The translations under genes were made by a program, and so were the position numbers. Shown piece after piece: positions 1 to 5,212 of a DNA stretch of 11,474 bases. This stretch comes from Alectryocaccomicrobium faecavium. GTDB lineage: Bacteria > Bacillota > Clostridia > Christensenellales > Aristaeellaceae. The stretch covers positions 1-11,474 of the forward strand of contig DVOT01000082.1 in NCBI GenBank assembly GCA_018713425.1, read 5' to 3'. The notes below the pieces were generated by a model. That model searched no databases. It worked only from the letters and a program-made list of their open reading frames with translations, and was not told the DNA's origin. Position 1 is the first letter of the stretch; the number at the start of each line of letters is the position of its first letter.

Positions 1-30
1 CCGCCACTGGCGGCGGCCTCCGTGCGCCCC
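1..30. repeat. Hairpin repeat, copy 1
   Basis: This is a 30-nt unit that matches 241-270 in the same orientation at 23 of 30 positions. It consists of a 5-bp stem with loop ACT (plus strand CCGCC-ACT-GGCGG) followed by CGGCCTCCGTGCGCCCC. Six of the seven differences from copy 2 fall as three paired changes in the stem, so base pairing is kept. The window begins at its first base, so it may extend further left. Confidence 0.6.
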
Positions 31-143
31 TGCGCTTCGCTTGCGCGGTGTTCCGGCGCTGCGGACGCCCTTTGGGCGTGTCCTCGCGCCTTCAGCCCTT
101 CGGGCCTTCACCTTTTCGCAAGCGTTTGCTCTACAAAAAATGC

Positions 144-280
144 CAGAAATGACGTGCACCCCACAATTCGCAATGGTCGTCCTGCTGCGCCTGAGGGCTT
201 GCAGTACTCCCTTGTTCATTGGGCTTACTACGGCCTGTTTCGCGCACTGCGCGCGGCCTTCGTGCGCCCCGTCATTTCTG
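144..280. repeat. 137-bp segment with 11-bp terminal inverted repeats
   Basis: The left end reads CAGAAATGACG (144-154) and the right end reads its exact reverse complement CGTCATTTCTG (270-280). The interior has no plausible gene and contains hairpin repeat copy 2 at its right edge. The layout resembles a small non-autonomous, MITE-like element, but no clear target-site duplication is visible in the flanks. The right arm supplies the last two codons and the stop of the minus-strand zinc-ribbon gene. It could instead be an ordinary structured intergenic repeat; identity as a mobile element is inference. Confidence 0.4.
241..270. repeat. Hairpin repeat, copy 2
   Basis: This is the second copy of the 30-nt unit, with stem and loop CGCGC-ACT-GCGCG followed by CGGCCTTCGTGCGCCCC. 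The tail differs from copy 1 by a single T/C, while three stem pairs are swapped with compensation. It directly abuts the right-hand 11-bp inverted-repeat arm (270-280). It lies just downstream of the stop codon of the minus-strand gene. Confidence 0.6.
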
Positions 281-1129
281 ATGAAAGCCTCGTTCTTCCG
301 ATACTTTGTCAATGCTCTGGAAAACCTCTTCATAAGAGATTTTTGCTACCATTTGGCCGGGCGGCGGCGTGGGAACAGACGGTTCCAGCCAACCATCTAC
401 GCTGGCGGCAAGCAATCCCAGAAGAATCGCCAAGGCCAAGAGCGCAATGGCGAGCCAAAAGCGGCGGCTTTCTGCGCGTTCGCTTCTGGAACGGCGATTT
501 TTGGCGTGCGGCTGTTCCACCGGGAAGGGGAATTCCGGTTCCGGAGGCGCGGCATGGATGGAAGTAGGCAATGGAGGAAGTTTATAGCGAGCGGCGGAAC
601 GCGTGAAACGAGTGAGGCATACTTCACGATCGCGCATGCACCGCACGCATTGCCCGGCATCCAAAGCGTTGGCCCGGCCGCACACACAAATCCAAGCGCC
701 GGGGATTAGCTGTGCGTATTGCGTCGCGCCCTGGCCAGCCAAGCGAACCAGGGCGGCTTCTTCTTGCCCACTGAGCGGCTCCGGCGGCGGAAGTTCGATG
801 CATACGCCGCTTTCAGCAATCCAATCCGGCCCATTCTCCGCAAAGCAAACGCGGGTGAATACAATTTCGATGTCTGCTGCCATTGCTTCCTGAGGCGATA
901 AGGCAATGGAAAATGCGCTGCGCGCATAAGCGCGCGGTGTTTCCACCGAAAACGGGCGGATTTCCACCTCAGAGCCATCGTTTCCCAGCCAGTGCGCCAC
1001 GCCTTCGATGGAAGACACAGCGGCGTTTGCTAGGTTAAAAAGTTGAATGTACGCGCGCGGCAAGCCGCGGTCGAAGAGTGTGAGTTCGCATTTTCGCACT
1101 TCCACGGGGCAACGCAAATCGATTTTCAA
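272..1129 (-). CDS. Unrecognised zinc-ribbon protein with one membrane segment
   Basis: I do not recognise this 285-aa protein. From the N-terminus it has a segment of about 130 residues with alternating hydrophobic and polar residues, which may be a beta-rich domain. A short zinc-ribbon-like motif WICVCG...CVRC follows, with cysteines near 148, 150, 161 and 164, similar to the W-x-C-x-CG-x-x-N...C-x-x-C ribbons of many Firmicute proteins. Next come a proline- and arginine-rich linker, one hydrophobic segment at about 224-243 and a C-terminal tail of about 40 residues. The TTG start at 1129 is chosen because GGGGAGG lies 7 nt upstream; an upstream in-frame TTG at 1186 lacks such a site. The last codons CAG AAA TGA coincide with an 11-bp inverted-repeat arm, so the C-terminus may have been altered by insertion. 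It is the third gene of a minus-strand set. Function is unknown; the reading frame itself is well supported. Confidence 0.75.
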   Translation of the reverse strand: MKIDLRCPVEVRKCELTLFDRGLPRAYIQLFNLANAAVSSIEGVAHWLGNDGSEVEIRPFSVETPRAYARSAFSIALSPQEAMAADIEIVFTRVCFAENGPDWIAESGVCIELPPPEPLSGQEEAALVRLAGQGATQYAQLIPGAWICVCGRANALDAGQCVRCMRDREVCLTRFTRSAARYKLPPLPTSIHAAPPEPEFPFPVEQPHAKNRRSRSERAESRRFWLAIALLALAILLGLLAASVDGWLEPSVPTPPPGQMVAKISYEEVFQSIDKVSEERGFHQK

Positions 1130-1136
1130 CGGCAAA

Positions 1137-1143
1137 CCTCCCC
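1137..1143 (-). promoter_or_regulatory. Ribosome binding site fixing the TTG start of the zinc-ribbon gene
   Basis: The minus strand reads GGGGAGG here, 7 nt before the TTG at 1129-1127. This site decides the start in favour of a 285-aa product rather than the 304-aa product that would begin at 1186. Confidence 0.7.
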
Positions 1144-1157
1144 AATGCCAACACGCT

Positions 1158-1186
1158 ATCCTAGAGAGATAGGGGAAAATACGCAA
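1158..1186 (-). promoter_or_regulatory. Weak candidate promoter for the zinc-ribbon gene
   Basis: On the minus strand TTGCGT (1186-1181) and TAGGAT (1163-1158) are separated by 17 nt, about 30 nt before the TTG start. The boxes match the sigma-A consensus at three and four of six positions, so this is only a candidate. The alternative is read-through from ybaK, about 100 nt upstream; no terminator is seen between the two genes. Confidence 0.3.
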
Positions 1187-1229
1187 CCGGTCTCTTGCAA
1201 TGAAACATTTTGCACACGAGTAGATAAAA

Positions 1230-1700
1230 CTATTCTACCAGATCCGCATAGGCAAATGGCACAATTTTCTGCAAATCTTTGGGATTCATCTCAATTTGGT
1301 GGCCGATTTTGCCTGCGCTGAAGACGATTCTGTCTTGTTCCTGAGCGCTTGCATGCACAAAAGTGGGAAAGAGTTTTTTCATCCCAATGGGAGAGCATCC
1401 GCCGTGTACATAGCCGGTGAGCGGGAGGAGTTCCTTCATGGGAATCATGGCAATGGATTTTTCGTTTGCGCACTTAGCGGCTTTTTTGAGATCGAGTTCC
1501 GCGGCGACCGGAATCACAAATACATAATGCGCTTTGGATTTGCCAACCGTCACCAGCGTTTTGTACACCATCGCCGGATCGAGTTGCATCAATTTAGCGG
1601 CTTCCACTCCGCTCACGGCTTCCTTGCAAAGATAACTGCGATGCATATACGACAAGCGCCTGCCATCCAGCAGGCGCATTGCATTGGTTTTATCGTCCAT
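1230..1700 (-). CDS. ybaK: YbaK/EbsC-family Cys-tRNA deacylase
   Basis: This 156-aa protein belongs to the YbaK/ProX aminoacyl-tRNA editing family, close in length to E. coli YbaK (159 aa). Members hydrolyse mischarged tRNA in trans, typically Cys-tRNA(Pro) made by prolyl-tRNA synthetase, in the cytoplasm. Family hallmarks visible are VSGVEAAKLMQLDPAMVYKTL near the N-terminus, then VIPVAAELDLKKAAK with the conserved lysines, LTGYVHGGCSPIGMKK and the late block IVFSAGKIGHQIEMNPKDL. The ATG at 1700 is preceded on the minus strand by GGAGG with a 7-nt spacer. It lies 98 nt after the corrinoid gene and about 100 nt before the zinc-ribbon gene on the same strand, so a shared transcript is possible, although the functions look unrelated. 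The family is certain; exact tRNA specificity is inferred from similarity. Confidence 0.93.
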   Translation of the reverse strand: MDDKTNAMRLLDGRRLSYMHRSYLCKEAVSGVEAAKLMQLDPAMVYKTLVTVGKSKAHYVFVIPVAAELDLKKAAKCANEKSIAMIPMKELLPLTGYVHGGCSPIGMKKLFPTFVHASAQEQDRIVFSAGKIGHQIEMNPKDLQKIVPFAYADLVE

Positions 1701-1798
1701 AGTTTTTCCTCCGCCCCAATGGATTGGCTGTATTGTAACGCTTCTGGGGCGCGAAAGAAAGCACGATTGCGAAAAATTGGGGAAATATATCCGCGCGC

Positions 1799-2440
1799 TT
1801 AGCCCGCGTTGGCGCAGTATTCCGCCACCTTGTCCGCCGCGCTGGCGGCATCGGGCGTGTAGGCGTCGGCATGGATCTGCTGGCAATACGCGTCGGTTAC
1901 CGGAGCGCCGCCGATCATGATCTTTACTTTGTCGCGAATGCCGGCTTTTTCCGCTTCGGAAACCACGTCGGCCATCACGCCCATGGTGGTGGTGAGCAAT
2001 GCGCTCAGGCAAATGACCTGGCACTGGTTTTCAATCGCCGTCTGCACAAACTTTTCCGCCGGCACATCGGTGCCCAAATCGATCACTTCGATGCCCTTGC
2101 CTTCGATCATCATTTTCACGAGGTTCTTGCCAATATCGTGCAAATCGCCACGCACTGTACCAATCACGATTTTCCCGCGCGACTGCACGCCCTCGCTCGC
2201 AAGGTACGGTTTCAGCACAGCCGTGCCCATGCTCATGGCGCGTGCGGCAATCAAAACTTCGGGAACAAAGATTTCGTTGTTCTTGAATTGCTCGCCCACT
2301 TTATTCATGCCATCCAGCAGGCCTTGCGACAGGATATCCTGCGCGCTGATCCCTTCATCAAGCGCCTGCTGTACCAGCGTCTTGACGATTTTCGCCTTGC
2401 CGATTTGCAGATTCGTGGAAATATCCTGAAGAATGCTCAT
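1799..2440 (-). CDS. Corrinoid-binding protein (methyltransferase cognate type)
   Basis: This 213-aa protein has the standard architecture of corrinoid proteins that serve methyltransferase systems (MtaC/MtbC/MtmC and related). A helical cap of about 85 residues contains the typical NEIFVPEVLIAARAMSMG segment. A Rossmann-like B12-binding domain follows, with GTVRGDLHDIGKNL (D-x-H-x-x-G at 99-104; His101 would be the lower axial cobalt ligand), SALLTTTM at 146-153 and IGGAPV at 176-181. Known members carry a methyl group on cobalt between a substrate-specific MtxB methyltransferase and a methyl-accepting MtxA-type enzyme or tetrahydrofolate. No such partner occurs in this window, so the substrate (methylamines, methanol, methoxylated aromatics or other) cannot be named. 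The ATG at 2440 follows AAAGGCGG with an 8-nt spacer. An extended -10 promoter lies about 35 nt upstream. Confidence 0.92.
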   Translation of the reverse strand: MSILQDISTNLQIGKAKIVKTLVQQALDEGISAQDILSQGLLDGMNKVGEQFKNNEIFVPEVLIAARAMSMGTAVLKPYLASEGVQSRGKIVIGTVRGDLHDIGKNLVKMMIEGKGIEVIDLGTDVPAEKFVQTAIENQCQVICLSALLTTTMGVMADVVSEAEKAGIRDKVKIMIGGAPVTDAYCQQIHADAYTPDAASAADKVAEYCANAG

Positions 2441-2475
2441 GCAAAATTCCGCCTTTCTCTGCTTTGCTAGCGTAT

Positions 2476-2504
2476 ATTATAGCACGCCGCTGCAGAGGCG
2501 TATT
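2476..2504 (-). promoter_or_regulatory. Extended -10 promoter for the corrinoid gene
   Basis: On the minus strand TATAAT (2481-2476) is preceded by TGC, giving a consensus extended -10. The -35 position 17 nt upstream (AATACG, 2504-2499) is poor, which is tolerable for an extended -10 promoter. Transcription would start near 2469, leaving a leader of about 30 nt before the ATG at 2440. A second copy of the same 9-bp stretch (plus-strand GTATATTAT at 2505-2513, first copy at 2472-2480) gives a GATAAT box 33 bp upstream, possibly a second start. Confidence 0.5.
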
Positions 2505-2606
2505 GTATATTATCGAATTTTTTGGCAGAATCTTGCCCTGATAAAAATGGAAAAATGCGTAAACGCAAGAAACTTTCACTTTGAGCGGCGGATTTTTTCC
2601 ATACGC

Positions 2607-2636
2607 TTGACCATGGTTCCCTTTGCATGGTATAAT
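2607..2636 (+). promoter_or_regulatory. Sigma-A promoter for the coiled-coil gene and yqf run
   Basis: TTGACC (2607-2612) and TATAAT (2631-2636) are separated by 18 nt, and TGG directly before the -10 makes an extended -10. This is the strongest promoter seen at the head of the plus-strand run. The predicted start is near 2643, about 68 nt before the ATG at 2711, so the leader includes the hairpin at 2654-2682. Confidence 0.7.
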
Positions 2637-2653
2637 ATGTATATGCAGCATAA

Positions 2654-2682
2654 AGCGGCGGTGGCAATTGCCAAACGCCGCT
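2654..2682 (+). promoter_or_regulatory. Large leader hairpin with nested palindrome
   Basis: Arms AGCGGCG (2654-2660) and CGCCGCT (2676-2682) enclose the perfect 12-bp palindrome TGGCAATTGCCA (2662-2673), offset by one and two unpaired bases. The structure sits between the predicted transcription start and the ribosome binding site of the coiled-coil gene. No T-run follows, so it is not an intrinsic terminator. It could be a stabilising mRNA 5' hairpin or a repressor operator; the sequence alone does not decide. Confidence 0.5.
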
Positions 2683-2710
2683 AGCCACAGCACCAGACAG
2701 GGGGATTTGT

Positions 2711-3571
2711 ATGGAATTTTGGGCCGCACATGGAGTGGAATGTCTTTTGGCTCTGTTGTGTGTGGCCATTATCGGAATGGCCATTTGGATTTGGCGCGCG
2801 ATCCGGCAGTTGAAAAATGCGCAGGGTCAGATGATAGAGCAGATAGGCGCAATGCGCGCGGCTGTAGAAGAGGAGCAGTCCCGTCAGGGAAAGGCGCTGC
2901 AAGAGGCGTATGACGCCACAAACCGCATGGTGGCCGAACTGGTGCGAGCGCAACAAGCGCGTCTGGACGCATTTTCCAACCAACTTACGGAAGGGCAGCA
3001 GACGGCGGAGGCGGAAACTCTGACCGCAATGGTGGATGAAATCCGCCGCATGGAAGAAGCATTGGCGCAGGCCGTGGAATACATGGAGGGGCTGCAAGCG
3101 CCCGTGGCGGCAGAACCCCCTTTCACACGTGCGGAATTGGAGTCGCATTTTTTGGCGCTGACGGAAGAAATGCGGCAATCCGAGCGCGCACGGGACGCGC
3201 GTGAACCAGCGGGGCTCACCCGCGAAGAGGCGGAAAAGCTCTTCGGCGCGTTGCGAGAGGATATGCGCCATATGGAAGAAGCGCCAGTGGAATCGGTGGA
3301 AATGCGCGAAGATTTGCAAGCCTATTTCAGTGCGTTGTCCGATGAAATCCGCAAGCTAAGCGCGCAAATGGGCACGCAGGCCGCGCAAAGTGACGACGCT
3401 GGAATGATGCACCTGTATGAACAGGCACGCTGCGAATTCAAGGACTTCAGCGAGGCGATCGCCCGCACGCAGAAGCGCTTGAAACAAGCCAATGAATCGA
3501 TGGAAGAAGCCGCCCGCTATTCGCGCCGCTTGCAAAAACGGGCGCGCCGGACGGAAGAACAGGGCGAATAA
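2711..3571 (+). CDS. Unrecognised membrane-anchored coiled-coil protein
   Basis: I do not recognise this 286-aa protein. It begins with one membrane segment at about 10-29, preceded by few charges and followed by WRAIRQLK, so the long remainder is probably cytoplasmic. Residues 35-275 are charged, rich in E, A, R and Q and lack proline over long stretches, consistent with a long coiled coil. Degenerate repeats of about 21 residues follow the pattern [F/L]TRxExExxFxALxEEMRxxE near 138-158 and 169-189, more loosely at 197-217, with a weaker relative at 95-115. A related 22-residue block (MEEA...LQA) occurs at 109-130 and 183-204. The ATG follows GGGGGA with a short spacer. It heads the run leading to yqfC, about 112 nt away. 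A scaffold or envelope-associated structural role is possible but is only inference from architecture. Confidence 0.8.
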   Translation: MEFWAAHGVECLLALLCVAIIGMAIWIWRAIRQLKNAQGQMIEQIGAMRAAVEEEQSRQGKALQEAYDATNRMVAELVRAQQARLDAFSNQLTEGQQTAEAETLTAMVDEIRRMEEALAQAVEYMEGLQAPVAAEPPFTRAELESHFLALTEEMRQSERARDAREPAGLTREEAEKLFGALREDMRHMEEAPVESVEMREDLQAYFSALSDEIRKLSAQMGTQAAQSDDAGMMHLYEQARCEFKDFSEAIARTQKRLKQANESMEEAARYSRRLQKRARRTEEQGE

Positions 3572-3593
3572 GCGAAGCGCCAAACGCTGGGGT

Positions 3594-3622
3594 GCGCAAA
3601 AGCGTTTTCTGCGGTTTTGCGC
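3594..3622 (+). repeat. 8-bp inverted repeat upstream of yqfC
   Basis: GCGCAAAA (3594-3601) and TTTTGCGC (3615-3622) are exact inverted repeats around a 13-nt loop. They lie in the 112-nt gap between the coiled-coil gene and yqfC. No T-run follows on either strand, so it is not a standard terminator; it could be an RNA processing or pausing hairpin. This gap is the widest in the plus-strand run before the rubredoxin unit. Confidence 0.35.
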
Positions 3623-3683
3623 TGCCCGCGCATTGCTCTATGAGCTGGAGCCTTTGCATATGCTGTATGTGAAAGGCGAGGTG

Positions 3684-4019
3684 ATGGTAGTGCGCAACCG
3701 GCGCCGGTCGGCGGAAAAAGAGATCCTATCGCAAAGGCCGAAAAAACTTGTGCGGGCATGCCTTCCGGCACTGGAATGGCTGGCGGAAGCGGCTGGCGCA
3801 AAAGCGCGGATCGCTATAGTCGGACAGTCGCGCGTTCTGGTGGAGAATCATCGCGGTGTGATGGCATTCGGCCCGCAGTGCGTGCGCGTGCGCACTGTGC
3901 AAGGATCGGTTTCCATCCGCGGGGAAGAACTGGTCATTTGCGAGCTGCGGTGCGATGGGCTGATCGTAGCGGGGCGAATCGCCTCCATAGAACTGGAGGG
4001 AGGCGAGGCGCATGCATAA
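3684..4019 (+). CDS. yqfC: Sporulation-associated protein YqfC
   Basis: This is a small YqfC/YabP-type protein of about 111 aa (B. subtilis YqfC is 93 aa). The family signature is clear in the second half: ARIAIVGQSRVLVENHRGV at about 41-59, then VRVRTVQGSVSIRGEELVICEL and LIVAGRIASIELEG at the end. The N-terminus is basic (RNRRR), as is common in the family. In B. subtilis yqfC belongs to the sigma-E regulon and is linked to sporulation, but its biochemical role is unknown. The start is uncertain: ATG 3684 is used here, GTG 3690 fits the GGCGAGG site slightly better, and ATG 3660 would add eight residues. It overlaps yqfD by 8 nt, so coupling is likely. Neighbour identity (yqfD, phoH) strongly supports the call. 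Confidence 0.87.
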   Translation: MVVRNRRRSAEKEILSQRPKKLVRACLPALEWLAEAAGAKARIAIVGQSRVLVENHRGVMAFGPQCVRVRTVQGSVSIRGEELVICELRCDGLIVAGRIASIELEGGEAHA

Positions 4020-5181
4020 TGGCGTGCACATTCGGGTGGAAGGCTTGGTGCTGGAAAAGCTGCTGGATCGCGCGGTAGAAAGCGGCATCTCATTTCTTTC
4101 CATAGAAAGGCGTGCGCCACACGATATGGAGTTGTGGCTGGATGATCGGAACGCGCGGCGTTTTCTCGCGTTGGCAGAGCGCTTTTCCTATCGGGCGGTG
4201 GTGCTGGAGAGGCGCGGCTCTAGCGCAGTGCGGGTGCGCATGCGCGCGCGTTGGAGTGTGCTGGTCGGGCTCTGTGTGGCCGTGCTGATGCTTTGGGCTT
4301 TTTCCACGCGGATATGGCGCATTGATATCGAGGTGGAAGAGTCGCGGCATGCGCCTATCGCATCCATTGAAACGGCTTTGCAGGAATTGGGCATCGTTCC
4401 AGGCGTTGCCAAGGAGGCGATTGATGCTGACACGCTTGAAGCGCAGCTCTATGAGCGCACGGGAGGTTTTTCGTTTATTGGCGTAAAAGTGCAAGGCGTG
4501 CGCCTGCTGGTGACGGCGGCGGGGGAAATTCCCGCGCCCGATACGTTTGACCTAGAGGCGGACAGGGATTTGGTGGCCGCGCACGATGGCATTGTGGTTT
4601 CGGTCAATGCCATGGCTGGCACGGCGCGCGTGAAACCCGGCGACTGCGTGACCGCTGGGCAAGTATTGATTGCGGGAGAAGAACGCCTTTCCGCGGAAGA
4701 AACGGGAGGTGTGTGCGCGCTGGGAGAAGTTGTGGCCCGCACGTGGAGCGAAGGAACCGCTCAGGCGGAATTGTACGTAGAAAAGCGGACGTACACGGGC
4801 AGAAGCAGCGCCGCCAGCGCGTTGGAACTGTTCGGTTGGTCGATTCCCCTTTCGCAGGGAGCGACGTTTGCACAGATGGAAGAAACGGTCTTATCGCTGC
4901 CCATCGTGGGGATGTTCCTGCCGTTGCGCGTTCTTCGCGCGGAACGCATGGAGTATACCGTTTCCCGCGAAAAGGCCGATCTTCAAAATTTAAAAGAAGA
5001 AATCGCCCAGATTGCCTGGGAAAATGCCATTTCTGGCTTGCCAGAAGGGTGTGTAATTGTTGACAAATGGATAGAGTATAGTATGATAGGGGAAGACGGC
5101 ATAGAGGCGCGCGCTGTGGTAGAAGCTCAATCCAACATAGCGATAACCCGGGAAGCGCTGGCAGCCGGAATGGCAGACTGA
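4012..5181 (+). CDS. yqfD: Sporulation protein YqfD (SpoIV-like)
   Basis: This 389-aa protein is a YqfD-family sporulation membrane protein, of family-typical length. Residues 1-75 form the N-terminal cytoplasmic region with the conserved VRVEG-like opening (HIRVEGLVLEKLLDRAVESGI). One membrane segment lies at about 82-98, then the STRIWRIDIEVEE junction leads into a POTRA-like extracytoplasmic part (SIETALQELGIVPGV, residues about 118-132). The FIGVKVQGVRLLVTA strand and the block DLVAAHDGIVVSVNAMAGTARVKPGDCVTAGQVLIAG follow. The latter resembles a lipoyl/hybrid-motif barrel and is a family landmark. In Bacillus the gene is sigma-E controlled and its exact function is unresolved. The start overlaps the yqfC stop (4012-4019) and is preceded by AGGCGAGG. 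The 3' end contains a near-consensus promoter. Confidence 0.92.
   Translation: MHNGVHIRVEGLVLEKLLDRAVESGISFLSIERRAPHDMELWLDDRNARRFLALAERFSYRAVVLERRGSSAVRVRMRARWSVLVGLCVAVLMLWAFSTRIWRIDIEVEESRHAPIASIETALQELGIVPGVAKEAIDADTLEAQLYERTGGFSFIGVKVQGVRLLVTAAGEIPAPDTFDLEADRDLVAAHDGIVVSVNAMAGTARVKPGDCVTAGQVLIAGEERLSAEETGGVCALGEVVARTWSEGTAQAELYVEKRTYTGRSSAASALELFGWSIPLSQGATFAQMEETVLSLPIVGMFLPLRVLRAERMEYTVSREKADLQNLKEEIAQIAWENAISGLPEGCVIVDKWIEYSMIGEDGIEARAVVEAQSNIAITREALAAGMAD
5060..5087 (+). promoter_or_regulatory. Internal promoter at the 3' end of yqfD
   Basis: A perfect TTGACA (5060-5065) is followed after 16 nt by TATGAT (5082-5087), which matches the -10 consensus at five of six positions. It lies in the last 120 nt of yqfD coding sequence. 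Transcription from about 5094 would give phoH and all downstream housekeeping genes a message independent of the sporulation-associated genes. The local AT-rich stretch is unusual for this G+C-rich gene, which supports selection for a promoter. Confidence 0.55.
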
Positions 5182-5200
5182 TGCGCCGATGCAGAGAAAC

Positions 5201-5206
5201 GGAGGT
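5201..5206 (+). promoter_or_regulatory. Ribosome binding site fixing the TTG start of phoH
   Basis: GGAGGT lies 6-7 nt before the TTG at 5213. The alternative ATG at 5189 has no purine-rich site upstream, so the site argues for the TTG. Confidence 0.7.
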
Positions 5207-5212
5207 TGCTCT

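Larger units (their letters stand above)
1..271. other. Gene-free hairpin- and repeat-rich region
   Basis: No protein-like reading frame is credible here. Plus-strand frames that cross it run on antisense through the zinc-ribbon gene and show no domain. The stretch is crowded with small inverted repeats: a stem at 1-13 (CCGCC-ACT-GGCGG within a 13-bp dyad), ACGCCC-TTT-GGGCGT at 65-79, GCCC-TTC-GGGC at 95-105 and CGCGC-ACT-GCGCG at 241-253. None is followed by a clear T-run that would make it an intrinsic terminator for the minus-strand gene ending at 272. It probably represents intergenic repeat sequence; whether related copies exist elsewhere in the genome cannot be seen from here. Confidence 0.6.

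Noticed and set aside
22..709. Long plus-strand reading frames of 181 and 222 codons across the left end
   Set aside because: They run antisense to the zinc-ribbon gene, show no domain or ribosome binding site, and arise from G+C-rich sequence with few stops.
1732..1737. TACAAT box on the minus strand upstream of ybaK
   Set aside because: No acceptable -35 at 16-18 nt and no TG extension, so it is too weak to call a promoter.
2556..2567. TGCGT-AA-ACGCA dyad in the divergent region
   Set aside because: Five-bp arms are short, and its position relative to both promoters gives no strong reason to call an operator.
4519..4535. GCGGG...CCCGC hairpin in yqfD
   Set aside because: A short stem within a G+C-rich coding region with no T-run and no boundary nearby; likely chance.
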